DNA of 64,000 nucleotides from Pseudomonas oryzagri (GCF_020831405.1 NZ_JAJHPU010000017.1:18662-82661), one strand, 5' to 3'. Shown: positions 1 to 10,264, counted from the stretch's first letter. The notes: generated by a model not told the origin, from the letters alone. Made by a program: numbers and translations.

Positions 1-3000
1 GTCACCGATGGCGACTCGATCATTGAAAGCCTGCTACCGGAAGGCGGTCTGGATACCGTGATCAGCAGCGCGGCCTACCTCGATCTCTATTCGGCCGGTA
101 TCGAGAACGTGGAGCTGGCCGCCGGGGCATTCGACGTTACCGCCAACAGCCTGAACAACGTCGTGACCGGCAACGAGCTGAACAACTTCATCTATGGCGG
201 CGAAGGCGACGACACCCTCGCCGGCGCGGCCGGCGACGACTCGCTGATTGGCGACCTGGGTGATGACCGGCTGTATGGCGGTGATGGTTTTGACCTGCTC
301 GATGGCGGCAATGGCAACGACCTGCTGGATGGCGGCGCCGACTCTGACGTGATGATGGGTGGCATTGGCGACGACACATATGTCTACACCGCTGGTGACA
401 CGATCTTGGAGTCCGTGATGCCCGAAGGAGGCGTGGACACTGTGATCAGCACCGTCGAATACCTGGAATTGTGGCAGCTCGGAGGGGTGGAGAATGCGGT
501 TCTCTCCGGCAATGCCATTGCGGTCAAGGGTAATGAAGGCAACAACGAGCTGACCGGCAACGCACTGGACAACTATCTGGAAGCCGATAACGGCGACGAC
601 TCCTTGTACGGTGGCGCAGGCAACGACTACCTAAGTGGAGGCCACGGTAACGACTACCTCGAGGGCGGCGACGGCAATGATACCCTGGAAGGCGGCGACG
701 GCGACGACACCTACCTCTACACCGCTGGCGACACAATCTGGGAGTCCGTGCTGCCCGAGGGCGGCGTGGACACCGTCATCACCTCCGAGGAATACGTCAA
801 CCTGTGGGATTGGCAATTCCAAGGCATCGAAAATGTGACCCTGACCGGCAATGGCTGGGGCATCTGGGGCAACGACGCCGACAACGTGCTGACCGGCAAC
901 GCGCTGGACAACCACCTGGTAGGCAACGCCGGCAACGACACCCTGGATGGCGGCGAAGGCATCGATATGCTGGAAGGCGGCGAAGGCGACGACATCTACG
1001 TCTACACCGCCGGCGACGTCATTTACGAAAGTTGGATGCCCGAGGGCGGCGTGGACACCGTCATCACCTCCATGGAATACGTCAGCCTGTGGGATTGGCA
1101 GTTCCAGGGCATCGAAAACGCCACCCTGACCGGCAACGGCAGGGAAATCTGGGGAACCGACGCCGACAACGTGCTGACCGGGAACACCCTGGATAACCAC
1201 TTGGTCGGCAATGCCGGCAACGACACCCTGGATGGCGGCGAAGGCATCGACACCCTGGATGGTGGCGCAGGCGACGACACCTACGTCTACACCGCTGGCG
1301 ACATCATTTACGAAAGCTGGTGGCCCGAGGGCGGCGTGGACACCGTCATCACCTCCCTGGAGTACGTCAGCCTGTGGGATTGGCAGTTCCAGGGCATCGA
1401 AAACATCACCCTGACCGGCAATGGCAGGGAAGTCTGGGGTAACGACGCCGACAACGTGCTGACCGGGAACGCCCTGGATAACCACTTGGTCGGCAATGCC
1501 GGCAACGACACCCTGGATGGCGGCGAAGGCTTCGATGTGCTGGAGGGCGGTCAAGGCGACGACACCTACGTCTACACCGCCGGCGACACGATTTACGAAT
1601 ACTGGATGCCCGAGGGCGGCGTGGACACCGTCATCACCTCCCTGGAGTACGTCAGCTTGTGGGATTGGCAGTTCCAGGGCATCGAAAATGTGACCCTGAC
1701 CGGCAACGGTTGGGGCATCTGGGGTAACAACGCCGACAACGTGTTGATCGGCAACGCGCTGGACAACCACCTGGTAGGCGAAGCCGGCAACGACACCCTA
1801 GACGGCGGCGAAGGCATCGACATGCTGGACGGCGGCGAAGGCGACGACATCTACGTCCACACTCAGGGAGACATGATCTTGGAGTCCATGATGCCCGAGG
1901 GCGGCGTGGACACCGTCATCACCTCCCAGGAATACGTCAACCTGTGGGATTGGCCTTTCCTAGGCATTGAAAACGTCACCCTGACCGGCAATGGCAGGGA
2001 AGCCTGGGGTAACGAGGCCGACAACGTGTTGACCGGCAACGCGCTGGACAACCATCTGGTGGGTGGTTTCGGCAACGACACCCTGGATGGTGGCGAAGGC
2101 ATCGACATGCTGGAAGGCGGCCAAGGCAACGACACCTACGTCTACACCCAAGGCGACATGATTTACGAAGACTGGATGCCCGAGGGAGGCGTGGACACCG
2201 TCATCACCGCCATGGAATACATCAACCTGTGGGATTGGCAGTTCCAGGGCATCGAAAACGCCACCCTGACCGGCAATGGCAGGGAAATCTGGGGCAACGA
2301 CGCCGACAACGTGCTGACCGGCAACGCGCTGGACAACCATCTGGTGGGCAACGCCGGCAACGACACCCTGGACGGCGGCGAAGGCATCGACACGCTGAAT
2401 GGCGGCCAAGGCGACGACACCTACGTCTACACCCAAGGCGACTTGATTTACGAAGATTGGATGCCCGAGGGCGGCGTGGACACCGTCATCACCGCCATGG
2501 AATACATCAACCTGTGGGATTGGCAGTTCCAGGGCATCGAAAACGCCACCCTGACCGGCAACGGCTGGGCCATCTGGGGTAACGATGCCGACAACGTGTT
2601 GACCGGCAACGCGCTGGACAACTATCTGGCGGGCAACGCTGGCAACGATACCCTGGACGGCGGCGAAGGCTTCGACGTGATGGAGGGTGGCGCAGGCGAT
2701 GACACCTACGTCTACACCGCCGGCGACACGATCTACGAAGACTGGATGCCCGAGGGAGGCGTGGATACTCTGGTCAGCACGGTGGAGTACGTGGAGCTGT
2801 GGCACTTCACAGGTATCGAGAACGCGGTTCTCGCCGACAATGCCATTGCTGCCAAGGGTAACCAAGGCAACAACGAGCTGACCGGCAACGCGCTGAACAA
2901 CTCTCTGGAAGCCGACGATGGCGACGACATCCTGCGTGGTGAGGCTGGCGATGACTTCCTCAACGGCGGCTACGGCAAGGACGTTCTCGTCGGCGGTCAA

Positions 3001-3339
3001 GGTATCGACTTCATGGACGGTGGCGAGGGCGAAGACCAGTACGTCTTCACCAACCTGCTCGACCTGAGCGTGGACGAAGTGATGACCATCGACACCATCG
3101 TGTTCGACGGGCTGGATCGCATCGACCTGTCCGGCGTAGATGCCAACGTCTTCACCAGTGAGAACGAGGCTTTCAGCTTCATCGGCGAAAGCATGGCCTT
3201 CACCGACATCGGCCAGCTGCGCTTCAGCGACGGCCAGCTGTTTGGCAACGTCGATGGCGATCTGGATGCCGATTTCGCGATCAGCCTCGTCGGTGTCACC
3301 AGCGGGGATGTCCTCACTCCGGCCAACCTGATCGTGTAA
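1..3339 (+). CDS. RTX calcium-binding repeat protein, 3' part (5' end outside window)
   Basis: The reading frame is open from base 1, so the gene begins upstream of the window; 1112 codons are visible. The protein is built of glycine/aspartate-rich RTX nonapeptides (GGxGxDxL type, e.g. GGNGNDLLDGG) alternating with tryptophan-rich segments (LWDWQFQGIEN) and IENxTLTGN strands. From about 754 to 2749 a 95-residue module recurs with an exact 285-bp period. The last 110 residues lack repeats and end in a hydrophobic tail (TPANLIV), as is usual for C-terminal type I secretion signals. Such proteins fold when they bind calcium outside the cell and serve as adhesins, proteases or hemolysins. No catalytic domain is visible here, so the specific function cannot be assigned. 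No type I secretion genes follow it. Confidence 0.9.
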   Translation, partial: VTDGDSIIESLLPEGGLDTVISSAAYLDLYSAGIENVELAAGAFDVTANSLNNVVTGNELNNFIYGGEGDDTLAGAAGDDSLIGDLGDDRLYGGDGFDLLDGGNGNDLLDGGADSDVMMGGIGDDTYVYTAGDTILESVMPEGGVDTVISTVEYLELWQLGGVENAVLSGNAIAVKGNEGNNELTGNALDNYLEADNGDDSLYGGAGNDYLSGGHGNDYLEGGDGNDTLEGGDGDDTYLYTAGDTIWESVLPEGGVDTVITSEEYVNLWDWQFQGIENVTLTGNGWGIWGNDADNVLTGNALDNHLVGNAGNDTLDGGEGIDMLEGGEGDDIYVYTAGDVIYESWMPEGGVDTVITSMEYVSLWDWQFQGIENATLTGNGREIWGTDADNVLTGNTLDNHLVGNAGNDTLDGGEGIDTLDGGAGDDTYVYTAGDIIYESWWPEGGVDTVITSLEYVSLWDWQFQGIENITLTGNGREVWGNDADNVLTGNALDNHLVGNAGNDTLDGGEGFDVLEGGQGDDTYVYTAGDTIYEYWMPEGGVDTVITSLEYVSLWDWQFQGIENVTLTGNGWGIWGNNADNVLIGNALDNHLVGEAGNDTLDGGEGIDMLDGGEGDDIYVHTQGDMILESMMPEGGVDTVITSQEYVNLWDWPFLGIENVTLTGNGREAWGNEADNVLTGNALDNHLVGGFGNDTLDGGEGIDMLEGGQGNDTYVYTQGDMIYEDWMPEGGVDTVITAMEYINLWDWQFQGIENATLTGNGREIWGNDADNVLTGNALDNHLVGNAGNDTLDGGEGIDTLNGGQGDDTYVYTQGDLIYEDWMPEGGVDTVITAMEYINLWDWQFQGIENATLTGNGWAIWGNDADNVLTGNALDNYLAGNAGNDTLDGGEGFDVMEGGAGDDTYVYTAGDTIYEDWMPEGGVDTLVSTVEYVELWHFTGIENAVLADNAIAAKGNQGNNELTGNALNNSLEADDGDDILRGEAGDDFLNGGYGKDVLVGGQGIDFMDGGEGEDQYVFTNLLDLSVDEVMTIDTIVFDGLDRIDLSGVDANVFTSENEAFSFIGESMAFTDIGQLRFSDGQLFGNVDGDLDADFAISLVGVTSGDVLTPANLIV
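754..2989 (+). repeat. Tandem 285-bp (95-codon) repeat array inside the RTX gene
   Basis: The codons for PEGGVDT start at 754, 1039, 1324, 1609, 1894, 2179, 2464 and 2749, seven intervals of exactly 285 bp. Two earlier, looser copies (37 and 421) are spaced 384 and 333 bp. Units are nearly identical at the DNA level, differing mainly at the residues after GDxI (YESW, YESWW, YEYW, LESM, YEDW). The array boundaries given are approximate. Confidence 0.9.
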
Positions 3340-3380
3340 GCCTGAGCGACGAGTTTCCGGCCATGGCCGGAAGTAAGTCC

Positions 3381-3420
3381 GAAGGGGGAATGACTGACGT
3401 CATTCCCCCTTCGCTTTTTC
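3381..3420 (+). terminator. Rho-independent terminator of the RTX gene
   Basis: A perfect 13-bp inverted repeat (3381-3393 with 3400-3412) with a 6-nt loop is followed by CTTTTTC. It lies 41 bp after the RTX stop codon. Confidence 0.85.
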
Positions 3421-3427
3421 GGCCCCT

Positions 3428-3622
3428 GTGATTTGCCGGGGCCAAGTGCCTTGCATCACTACCGGCATCCACAACCACCTGGGCGAGGTGGTCGCCGCCA
3501 TCAACCTCTCCGGCCCGGACGCGGTGATGGACAGCGTGGAGTCGCAGGCGCGCTTTCGCGAGGCGCTGCTGCTGACGGCGGCGCGGATCTCGGCGGAGCT
3601 GGGTGACTGGACGACCGGCTAA
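3428..3622 (+). pseudogene. Remnant of an IclR-family transcriptional regulator (C-terminal end only)
   Basis: The 64-codon frame reads HLGEVVAAINLSGPDAVM and then an amphipathic helix ending ISAELG. This is how the effector-binding domain of IclR regulators ends (usually some 250 residues long). The DNA-binding domain and most of the sensor domain are missing. The sequence begins immediately after the RTX terminator with no ribosome binding site, so I read it as a 5'-truncated relic rather than a small gene. The family call rests on motif recognition only. Confidence 0.6.
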
Positions 3623-3770
3623 CACTTAGCTACCGAACTCGTCCGAAATCGAACTGGAGCGAGTCACTACATCGACTAGCCCCACCTCCATTCAGGTGTG
3701 GTCAAATCCACGGCCATCCGCCTGCGCCATCGCCCGGGCGCATTGCGCAAACAGGGATGAGGAGGAATCG

Positions 3771-4436
3771 ATGGGCTTTGCACTGCTACTCGGGGCACTG
3801 CTGGCCGGCGGCGCCTGGCTGGTCTGGCGCGGCCGGCGGCAACGCCGCCTGGCCTTTATCGACGGCTACCGTTTCCACCCGGCGCTCAAGCGCAAGGTGC
3901 ACGAGCGCTATCCGCATCTGAGCGAGGCGCAGGTGGAGCGGGTGTTCGATGGCCTGCGCGACTACTTCCATATCTGCAACCAGGCCGGCAGGCGCATGGT
4001 GTCGATGCCCTCGCAGGCGGTCGACGTGGCCTGGCACGAGTTCATCCTGTTCACCCGCGCCTACCAGGCGTTCTGCGACCGGGCGCTGGGGCGCTTTCTC
4101 CATCACACGCCCACCGAGGCGATGAAGACCCCGACCCTGGCGCAGAACGGCATCAAGCGGGCCTGGCGATTGGCCTGCGCCCGCGAGGGGATCAACCCGT
4201 CGACGCCGCTGCAGCTGCCCCTGCTGTTCGCCATCGACGCCCTGCTGAATATCGAGGATGGCTACCGCTATTCGCTGGATTGCCAGGATCGCACATCGCC
4301 GCTGTACGGCGACGGCTACTGCGCCGGGCATATCGGTTGCGCCTCCGGCTGCGGCGGCGACTCGGGCGGCGACGGCGATGGAGGCAGCGACGGGGGTGAC
4401 GGCGGCGATGGCGGGGGCGGCTGCGGCGGCGATTGA
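3771..4436 (+). CDS. Membrane-anchored protein with a Gly/Asp/Ser/Cys-rich tail (glycine-rich-domain family-like)
   Basis: The start is the ATG behind AGGAGG rather than an upstream start at 3696. The product has 221 residues: an N-terminal hydrophobic helix (residues 2-17), a basic stop (RGRRQRR), and a helical core with VDVAWHEFILFTRAYQAFC and FLHHTP. It ends in about 33 residues of almost only Gly, Asp, Ser and Cys. The WHEF...FLHH arrangement resembles the bacterial and plant glycine-rich-domain-containing proteins (GRDP-like), whose role is unknown. The conserved Trp-His and His-His pairs could bind metal, but that is a guess. It lies alone between the IclR remnant and a convergent gene. 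Confidence 0.65.
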   Translation: MGFALLLGALLAGGAWLVWRGRRQRRLAFIDGYRFHPALKRKVHERYPHLSEAQVERVFDGLRDYFHICNQAGRRMVSMPSQAVDVAWHEFILFTRAYQAFCDRALGRFLHHTPTEAMKTPTLAQNGIKRAWRLACAREGINPSTPLQLPLLFAIDALLNIEDGYRYSLDCQDRTSPLYGDGYCAGHIGCASGCGGDSGGDGDGGSDGGDGGDGGGGCGGD

Positions 4437-4513
4437 GGGCCAACAGGGGGCGGCAACCTCAGCGGGTGGCATACGCCGGACCGAAGTCCGGCATGCCACG
4501 GCATGGCTCGGCC

Positions 4514-5200
4514 TCAGCCCTGGCGCTTTTCCGCGATCCAGATGGTGTGGCGGGTGCCCTTGTTGCCGTGGGCGTAGACCTTGACCTCTTCGGCCTTGAA
4601 GCCGGCCTGGTTGAGCCGGGCGGAGAACGCGCGGTCGGCGCTGGCCGACCACACGGCGAGGATGCCGCGCGGACGCAGGGCGCGGGCACAGGCGTTGAGA
4701 CCGTCCAGCGAATACAGCCAGTTGTTGGCCTCCTGGGTCAGCCCTTCGGGGCCGTTGTCGACATCCAGCATGATCGCATCGAAGCCGTGCGGCTCGTCCT
4801 GCAGCACCTTGGCGACATCGGCGTTGACGACCTGAGCGCGCGGATCGCGCAGCGGGTTGCCGGACTTCTCGCCTAGCGGGCCGCGGTTCCACTCGATCAC
4901 CCCGGGCACCAGTTCGGCCACCACCGCTTCGCCGTTCTCGCCCAGATGCCTGAGCGCCGACGCCAGGGTGAAGCCCATGCCCAGGCCGCCGATCAGCACC
5001 CGCGGCCTGGGGCGCCCGGCGACCTTCCTGCAGGGGATCTCGGCCAGGGCGTCTTCCGAGCCGTGCATGCGTGTGTTCATCAGCTGGCCGCCGTGGCCGC
5101 CCTGGATCTTGATCACAAAGTCGTCGCCGTACTCGAACAGGCACAGGGCGCCGCCGTTGTCGGGAATCGGGGCGGTGTCGAGCAGGACAAAACGTTTCAT
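4514..5200 (-). CDS. Spermidine-synthase-like (class I methyltransferase fold) protein
   Basis: The product has 228 residues from ATG 5200, the start at which family similarity begins (MKRFVLLDTAPIP). The nucleotide-binding loop is PRVLIGGLGMGFTLA, followed by VVAELVPGVIEWNR and DAIMLDVDNGPEGL, the layout of polyamine aminopropyltransferase-like proteins. These bind decarboxylated S-adenosylmethionine or S-adenosylmethionine. The N-terminal beta domain is short, so true spermidine synthase activity is uncertain; a methyltransferase-like role is possible. It probably stands alone, convergent with the glycine-rich gene. Confidence 0.75.
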   Translation of the reverse strand: MKRFVLLDTAPIPDNGGALCLFEYGDDFVIKIQGGHGGQLMNTRMHGSEDALAEIPCRKVAGRPRPRVLIGGLGMGFTLASALRHLGENGEAVVAELVPGVIEWNRGPLGEKSGNPLRDPRAQVVNADVAKVLQDEPHGFDAIMLDVDNGPEGLTQEANNWLYSLDGLNACARALRPRGILAVWSASADRAFSARLNQAGFKAEEVKVYAHGNKGTRHTIWIAEKRQG

Positions 5201-5353
5201 GGGCAGTCTCGCGTGGGGGTCGAAGGCCTCGACCCGGAGGTGGCTTTGGCAACCACGGCGGCCGTCATTGCCAAAGCCCTGCATTCTAGCGGCTATCCGG
5301 CGGCCCATGCGGATCGACTCGACGCAGCATGGCCGGCGCACCTGGGCGGCCGC

Positions 5354-6283
5354 TCAGAACGCATACAGCAACCGCAGATTGACCCGGCTGTCCTCGCGGA
5401 AACCATTGTCCACGGTGAGGTCGCGGCCGACGGTGGCGGCCAGCTGGGCATCGGGGCGGAAGAACCAGGCGAAGCCCGCCGACCACTTGCCGGTGCGCTG
5501 GCTGTCGTTCAGCCAGGAACTATCCAGGCAGTTCTCGCCGCCGTGCTGCCAGGACAGTCCGGCGCGCAGGTCGAGGGTGTCGCCGAGCGGGTAGCGCAGG
5601 AAGCCTTGGTACTGGTAGCTGGGCTTCTGCTCGTGGTGGCGCTTGCGCGGCCCGTAGTCGTCGTTGTCGCCGTAGAAGGTCACGTCCGCCGCCAGGTCGA
5701 GCGCCAGCTTCTCGCCCAGGCCGGTGACGTAGCCGGCCTGCAGGGTCAGCTTCCAGCGGTTTTCGCCGAGGTTGAGCGGCTGGTCGTGGTCGTAGCGGCC
5801 GGCGGGGATGAACAGGTACGGGGTGATGCCGAAGAAGCGCCGCCGCTCGGGCTGGTTGAGCAGCCACACCGGCATGGCCAGGATCGGATCGGCCAGGCCG
5901 CTGCTGTCGCCCAGCGCATTGCCGTCGTGGCGACCGTCGAGACGGCCGAACGGCAGGAGGATCTGCGGTGCGACCCGATAGCCGCCGAGGTCGGCGTAGT
6001 GCACCAGGCGCAGGATGCCGATCTGCGAATCGAGCCCCGGCGAGTCGGCCAGGCGGTGGCCGTCGCGGTACAGGTGATCGCGTTCGGCCTGCTGCAGGTA
6101 GAGCAGGCCGAGGGTGGTGCCGGCGGCGGCCGGCACGTAGTCGCCGGCATCCAGGTCCAGCGCGCTGGCCGGACGACTGCAGGACAGGCCGGCGCCGAGC
6201 AGCACGAGGCCCCACAGGATGATCCACAGGCGCGCGTCGAGGCGCGCGACTCCGGGCAGGCGGGTCAGACTGATGGACAACAT
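5354..6283 (-). CDS. MetA-pathway-of-phenol-degradation-type outer membrane protein
   Basis: The product has 309 residues. ATG 6283 is preferred over GTG 6310 because AGAGAGG lies 7 nt before it. There is a signal-like hydrophobic stretch (WIILWGLVLLGAGL), then alternating beta strands rich in aromatic residues and an aromatic C-terminus (LLYAF), as in outer membrane barrels. It matches the PF13557-type family, thought to help uptake of aromatic or hydrophobic substrates. The gene lies 139 bp downstream of the VOC gene on the same strand and is probably transcribed with it from the sigma-54 promoter at 7031-7046. An A-rich AATAACAACAA motif overlaps the leader, a candidate Crc/Hfq target. The transported compound is unknown. 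Confidence 0.8.
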   Translation of the reverse strand: MLSISLTRLPGVARLDARLWIILWGLVLLGAGLSCSRPASALDLDAGDYVPAAAGTTLGLLYLQQAERDHLYRDGHRLADSPGLDSQIGILRLVHYADLGGYRVAPQILLPFGRLDGRHDGNALGDSSGLADPILAMPVWLLNQPERRRFFGITPYLFIPAGRYDHDQPLNLGENRWKLTLQAGYVTGLGEKLALDLAADVTFYGDNDDYGPRKRHHEQKPSYQYQGFLRYPLGDTLDLRAGLSWQHGGENCLDSSWLNDSQRTGKWSAGFAWFFRPDAQLAATVGRDLTVDNGFREDSRVNLRLLYAF

Positions 6284-6296
6284 GGTGCATCCTCTC

Positions 6297-6307
6297 TTGT
6301 TGTTATT
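6297..6307 (-). promoter_or_regulatory. Candidate Crc/Hfq catabolite-activity motif in the MetA-type gene leader
   Basis: The mRNA-sense sequence AATAACAACAA fits AAnAAnAA and directly precedes the ribosome binding site. In Pseudomonas such motifs let Hfq/Crc block translation when preferred carbon sources are present. This is motif evidence only. Confidence 0.45.
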
Positions 6308-6422
6308 CACCGGCGCACGGCTGGCCGCACGGGCCTGGCGCGCGTGTCCGGGGATGGCTGGGGAAAACCGGGATGGCGGGCGCCGCGACCTGCGCCTGGG
6401 CAGGCCGCGGTGCGCGCGCGGC

Positions 6423-6971
6423 CTATTGCGCCGGGAAGCGCGGGTCCCAGAGCAGGCGGGTGTGCGCCTCCTCGTAGCGCATGCCGTCGGGGAAGCTGAC
6501 CAGCTCCAGCTGCAGGCCCCAGGGGGCGAGGAAGTACACCCAGGTCAGGCCGGCGGCCGGGCCGTCGGTGAAGGTGCTCGGGCTGTCCAGCACGCGTACG
6601 CCCTTGTCCTTGAGGTAGGCGATGGCGGCGTCCATGTCGTCGACGTAGAAGGCCAGGTGGTGGCCGCCGATGTCGCTGTTGCGCGGCGGACGCAGGTACT
6701 GGTCCGGCGCGCTGTACTCGAAGATCTCCAGGTTGGTGCCGTTGCCGCAGCGGACCATCTGGAAGTCGCGGATGGCGGCGCGCGGGTGCACGTTCAGATG
6801 CCGCTCCATCCAGTCGTCGTCGAACTTGAACTCGCCGAAGGTGAAGTACGGCTCGCAGCCGAGCACCTCGACGAAGAAGGCCACCGCCTCGACGAGGTTG
6901 GGTACCGTGATGCCGATGTGCTGCATCCCGCGCATGCCGGGCAGGCCGCGCGCTGGGGTCGCGAAAGTCAT
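6423..6971 (-). CDS. VOC (glyoxalase/extradiol-type) metalloprotein
   Basis: The product has 182 residues; ATG 6971 has AGGAG 8 nt upstream, so the longer frame to 7142 is not used. Two beta-alpha-beta-beta-beta modules are visible: MQHIGITVPNLVEAVAFF and GHHLAFYVDDMDAAIAYL. Candidate metal ligands are His18, the Glu of NLEIFEY, the His of GGHHLAF and the Glu of LQLELVSF. The fold covers glyoxalases, epimerases, dioxygenases and isomerases. The reaction here cannot be read from the sequence. It is the first gene after a sigma-54 promoter and the AcoR-type palindrome, so it probably belongs to the same pathway as the E1/E2 dehydrogenase operon. Confidence 0.85.
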   Translation of the reverse strand: MTFATPARGLPGMRGMQHIGITVPNLVEAVAFFVEVLGCEPYFTFGEFKFDDDWMERHLNVHPRAAIRDFQMVRCGNGTNLEIFEYSAPDQYLRPPRNSDIGGHHLAFYVDDMDAAIAYLKDKGVRVLDSPSTFTDGPAAGLTWVYFLAPWGLQLELVSFPDGMRYEEAHTRLLWDPRFPAQ

Positions 6972-6984
6972 GGGAATGCTCCTG

Positions 6985-6992
6985 TTCTTGTT
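6985..6992 (-). promoter_or_regulatory. Candidate Crc/Hfq motif before the VOC gene
   Basis: The mRNA-sense sequence AACAAGAA (AAnAAnAA) sits just upstream of the AGGAG ribosome binding site, where binding would block initiation. This is motif evidence only. Confidence 0.4.
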
Positions 6993-7030
6993 GTCGGCGT
7001 GCCGGCCTGGCGGCGACACGCAACGCCCAT

Positions 7031-7046
7031 CGCAGGAGCCGTGCCA
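7031..7046 (-). promoter_or_regulatory. Sigma-54 promoter of the VOC/MetA unit
   Basis: The minus strand reads TGGCACGGCTCCTGCG, with a perfect -24 TGGCACG and GG-N10-GC spacing. It lies about 60 bp upstream of the VOC start. The palindrome at 7149-7160 is centred about 110 bp upstream, a normal distance for a sigma-54 activator site. Confidence 0.8.
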
Positions 7047-7148
7047 GGCCCCGTGCTGCCCAGCCAAGTCGCTGATTCGGCTAGGCTTTTCCCGCCCTGG
7101 AGAAAAGTGGCGAAACACTCCTCCGGCGCCCGCGGCTGTCAACCCGGC

Positions 7149-7160
7149 TTACAGCTGTAA
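7149..7160. promoter_or_regulatory. Palindromic upstream activating site A (probable AcoR-type operator)
   Basis: TTACAGCTGTAA is a perfect 12-bp palindrome, followed by further half-site-like TGACAG and TTACAG. The same palindrome recurs at 18371-18382 and, with one change, at 10390-10401, always upstream of sigma-54 promoters. The rest of the intergenic stretch 6972-7340 holds the VOC promoter and the acoR leader, with no other gene. Confidence 0.75.
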
Positions 7161-7265
7161 CGCCCGCCGTGACAGGCATTACAGGCTTCGCAGCGGCGCC
7201 GCGACGGGGGTAGACTGGCGACTCGTTGCCCATATCGATGGCGCGCCCGCGCGGCCCGCCGCCAC

Positions 7266-7273
7266 AAGAACAA
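7266..7273 (+). promoter_or_regulatory. Candidate Crc/Hfq motif in the acoR leader
   Basis: AAGAACAA fits AAnAAnAA and lies about 70 nt before the acoR ATG. If it is in the transcript it would put the regulator itself under catabolite control. Weak evidence. Confidence 0.3.
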
Positions 7274-7340
7274 GATCGACACTGCGGATCCCGACGGCCT
7301 GCCCCAGGCCGCTGCTGTAGCGGTGATCCGAGGAGGCCGC

Positions 7341-9305
<1,965 letters not shown>

Positions 9306-9330
9306 GTAGCGCCCTCCGCGCAGGTCAATT

Positions 9331-9430
9331 CCTGTAGGGGCGAATTCATTCGCCAAGCAGGCCAACGGCCTGCCCCTCATGGCTCCGGGGGGCCCTTCGC
9401 ACCCCTTGGCGAATAAATTCGCCCCCACAA
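9331..9430. repeat. REP-like inverted repeat after acoR
   Basis: GGGGCGAATTCATTCGCC at the left and its near-complement GGCGAATAAATTCGCCCC at the right bracket a GC-rich middle that can also pair. It lies between the convergent ends of acoR and the ligase gene. This core resembles common Pseudomonas repetitive extragenic palindromes and may act as a bidirectional terminator. Confidence 0.75.
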
Positions 9431-9500
9431 GAGCAATCGGCTTCGTGCGCTTGCCCGGTCCATTTCCAGGGCAGTCGTACCAATGCCTTCCAGGCCCGCT

Positions 9501-10214
9501 CTACGCCGGCTCCGGCAACCCCGCCAGCGCCAGATTGCGCCGGTAGCAACCTTCCAGCGCCTGCGTCGCCGTCCAGGCGTCCTCCACGCACTCCGCCAGC
9601 GCCACGTGGCTGCCCGCCCGGCAGCGGGTGTCCAGCGCGCAGTCGCGGTAGAAGGCGTTGACGACCTCCACCATCTCCTCGCGCAGGTTGTCCATCAGGA
9701 TGGCGCCGTGCGCCAGGGCCACGTGGCGGCCGTCGCTGCCGCGCTTGCGCCAGCGCTGCGCGGTGCCGACCAGCTTGCGGCCGGCCAGGTTGACGTTGAA
9801 GCGGCCGTCGCAGAAGGCCCCGTCCACCGCGCCGAGGTCCGGCGCCAGGCCCAATTCCAGAAGCCAGTCGCAAAGCGGATCGCACAGGCGCAGGTAGGCG
9901 TTCTCGATGCGCTTGTGCTCGTCCTCGCCCACCGGCACCGCCCAGGCCAGGGCGACGTTGAGCACCGCCGGCGACTGCGGCACCGGCTCGCCGCCGGTGT
10001 CGCGCAGGGCCACCGGCCAGCCCGTTTCGGCGCAGCTCGCCGCGGCGCGGGCGAAGCCCTCCAGCCGCTCCAACCGGCGCGGCATCACCAGCGCCGCGTC
10101 CTGCGGACGCCACAAGAGCAGCGCGCAGTCGATCTCGCCGGCGTGCACCTGCGCCAGCAGCGCGCGCTCGGCATCCAGGCCGGCCTCGACCGGCAGGTTT
10201 CGTATCAGGGTCAT
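9501..10214 (-). CDS. Lipoate-protein ligase/octanoyltransferase-family protein
   Basis: The product has 237 residues from ATG 10214, with GAGG upstream. It shows the biotin/lipoate-ligase fold signature: ALRDTGGEPVPQSP corresponds to the RxSGGGxVxHxPG loop, and NLAGRKLVGTAQRW carries the lysine of the GRKxxGxAQ motif that contacts the lipoyl adenylate. Such enzymes attach lipoate or octanoate to the lysine of lipoyl domains. The gene has its own sigma-54 promoter (10265-10280), divergent from lipA across palindrome B. I infer that it serves the free lipoyl protein at 12569-12802. Whether it uses free lipoate or octanoyl-ACP cannot be decided. Confidence 0.8.
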   Translation of the reverse strand: MTLIRNLPVEAGLDAERALLAQVHAGEIDCALLLWRPQDAALVMPRRLERLEGFARAAASCAETGWPVALRDTGGEPVPQSPAVLNVALAWAVPVGEDEHKRIENAYLRLCDPLCDWLLELGLAPDLGAVDGAFCDGRFNVNLAGRKLVGTAQRWRKRGSDGRHVALAHGAILMDNLREEMVEVVNAFYRDCALDTRCRAGSHVALAECVEDAWTATQALEGCYRRNLALAGLPEPA

Positions 10215-10264
10215 AGCACCTCGCTGTTGTCGATTCGCCGCCCCGGGGCGGACTGACTGCCCGA

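Noticed and set aside
754-2989. CRISPR array
   Set aside because: The 285-bp repeats are coding, contiguous and lack unique spacers.
631-3000. Long minus-strand frames (up to 379 codons) opposite the RTX gene
   Set aside because: They are antisense products of the repeated GC-rich codons, with repetitive V/A/G/Q-rich translations, no ribosome binding sites and no recognisable domain.
3696-3770. Longer N-terminus for the glycine-rich-tail protein
   Set aside because: The upstream start has no ribosome binding site, whereas AGGAGG precedes ATG 3771 and the hydrophobic anchor starts there.
7209-7228. Sigma-54-like TGGCGACTCGTTGCC before acoR
   Set aside because: The distance between GG and GC is 9, not 10, and spacing is strict for sigma-54. 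The activator gene is more likely read from a sigma-70 promoter.
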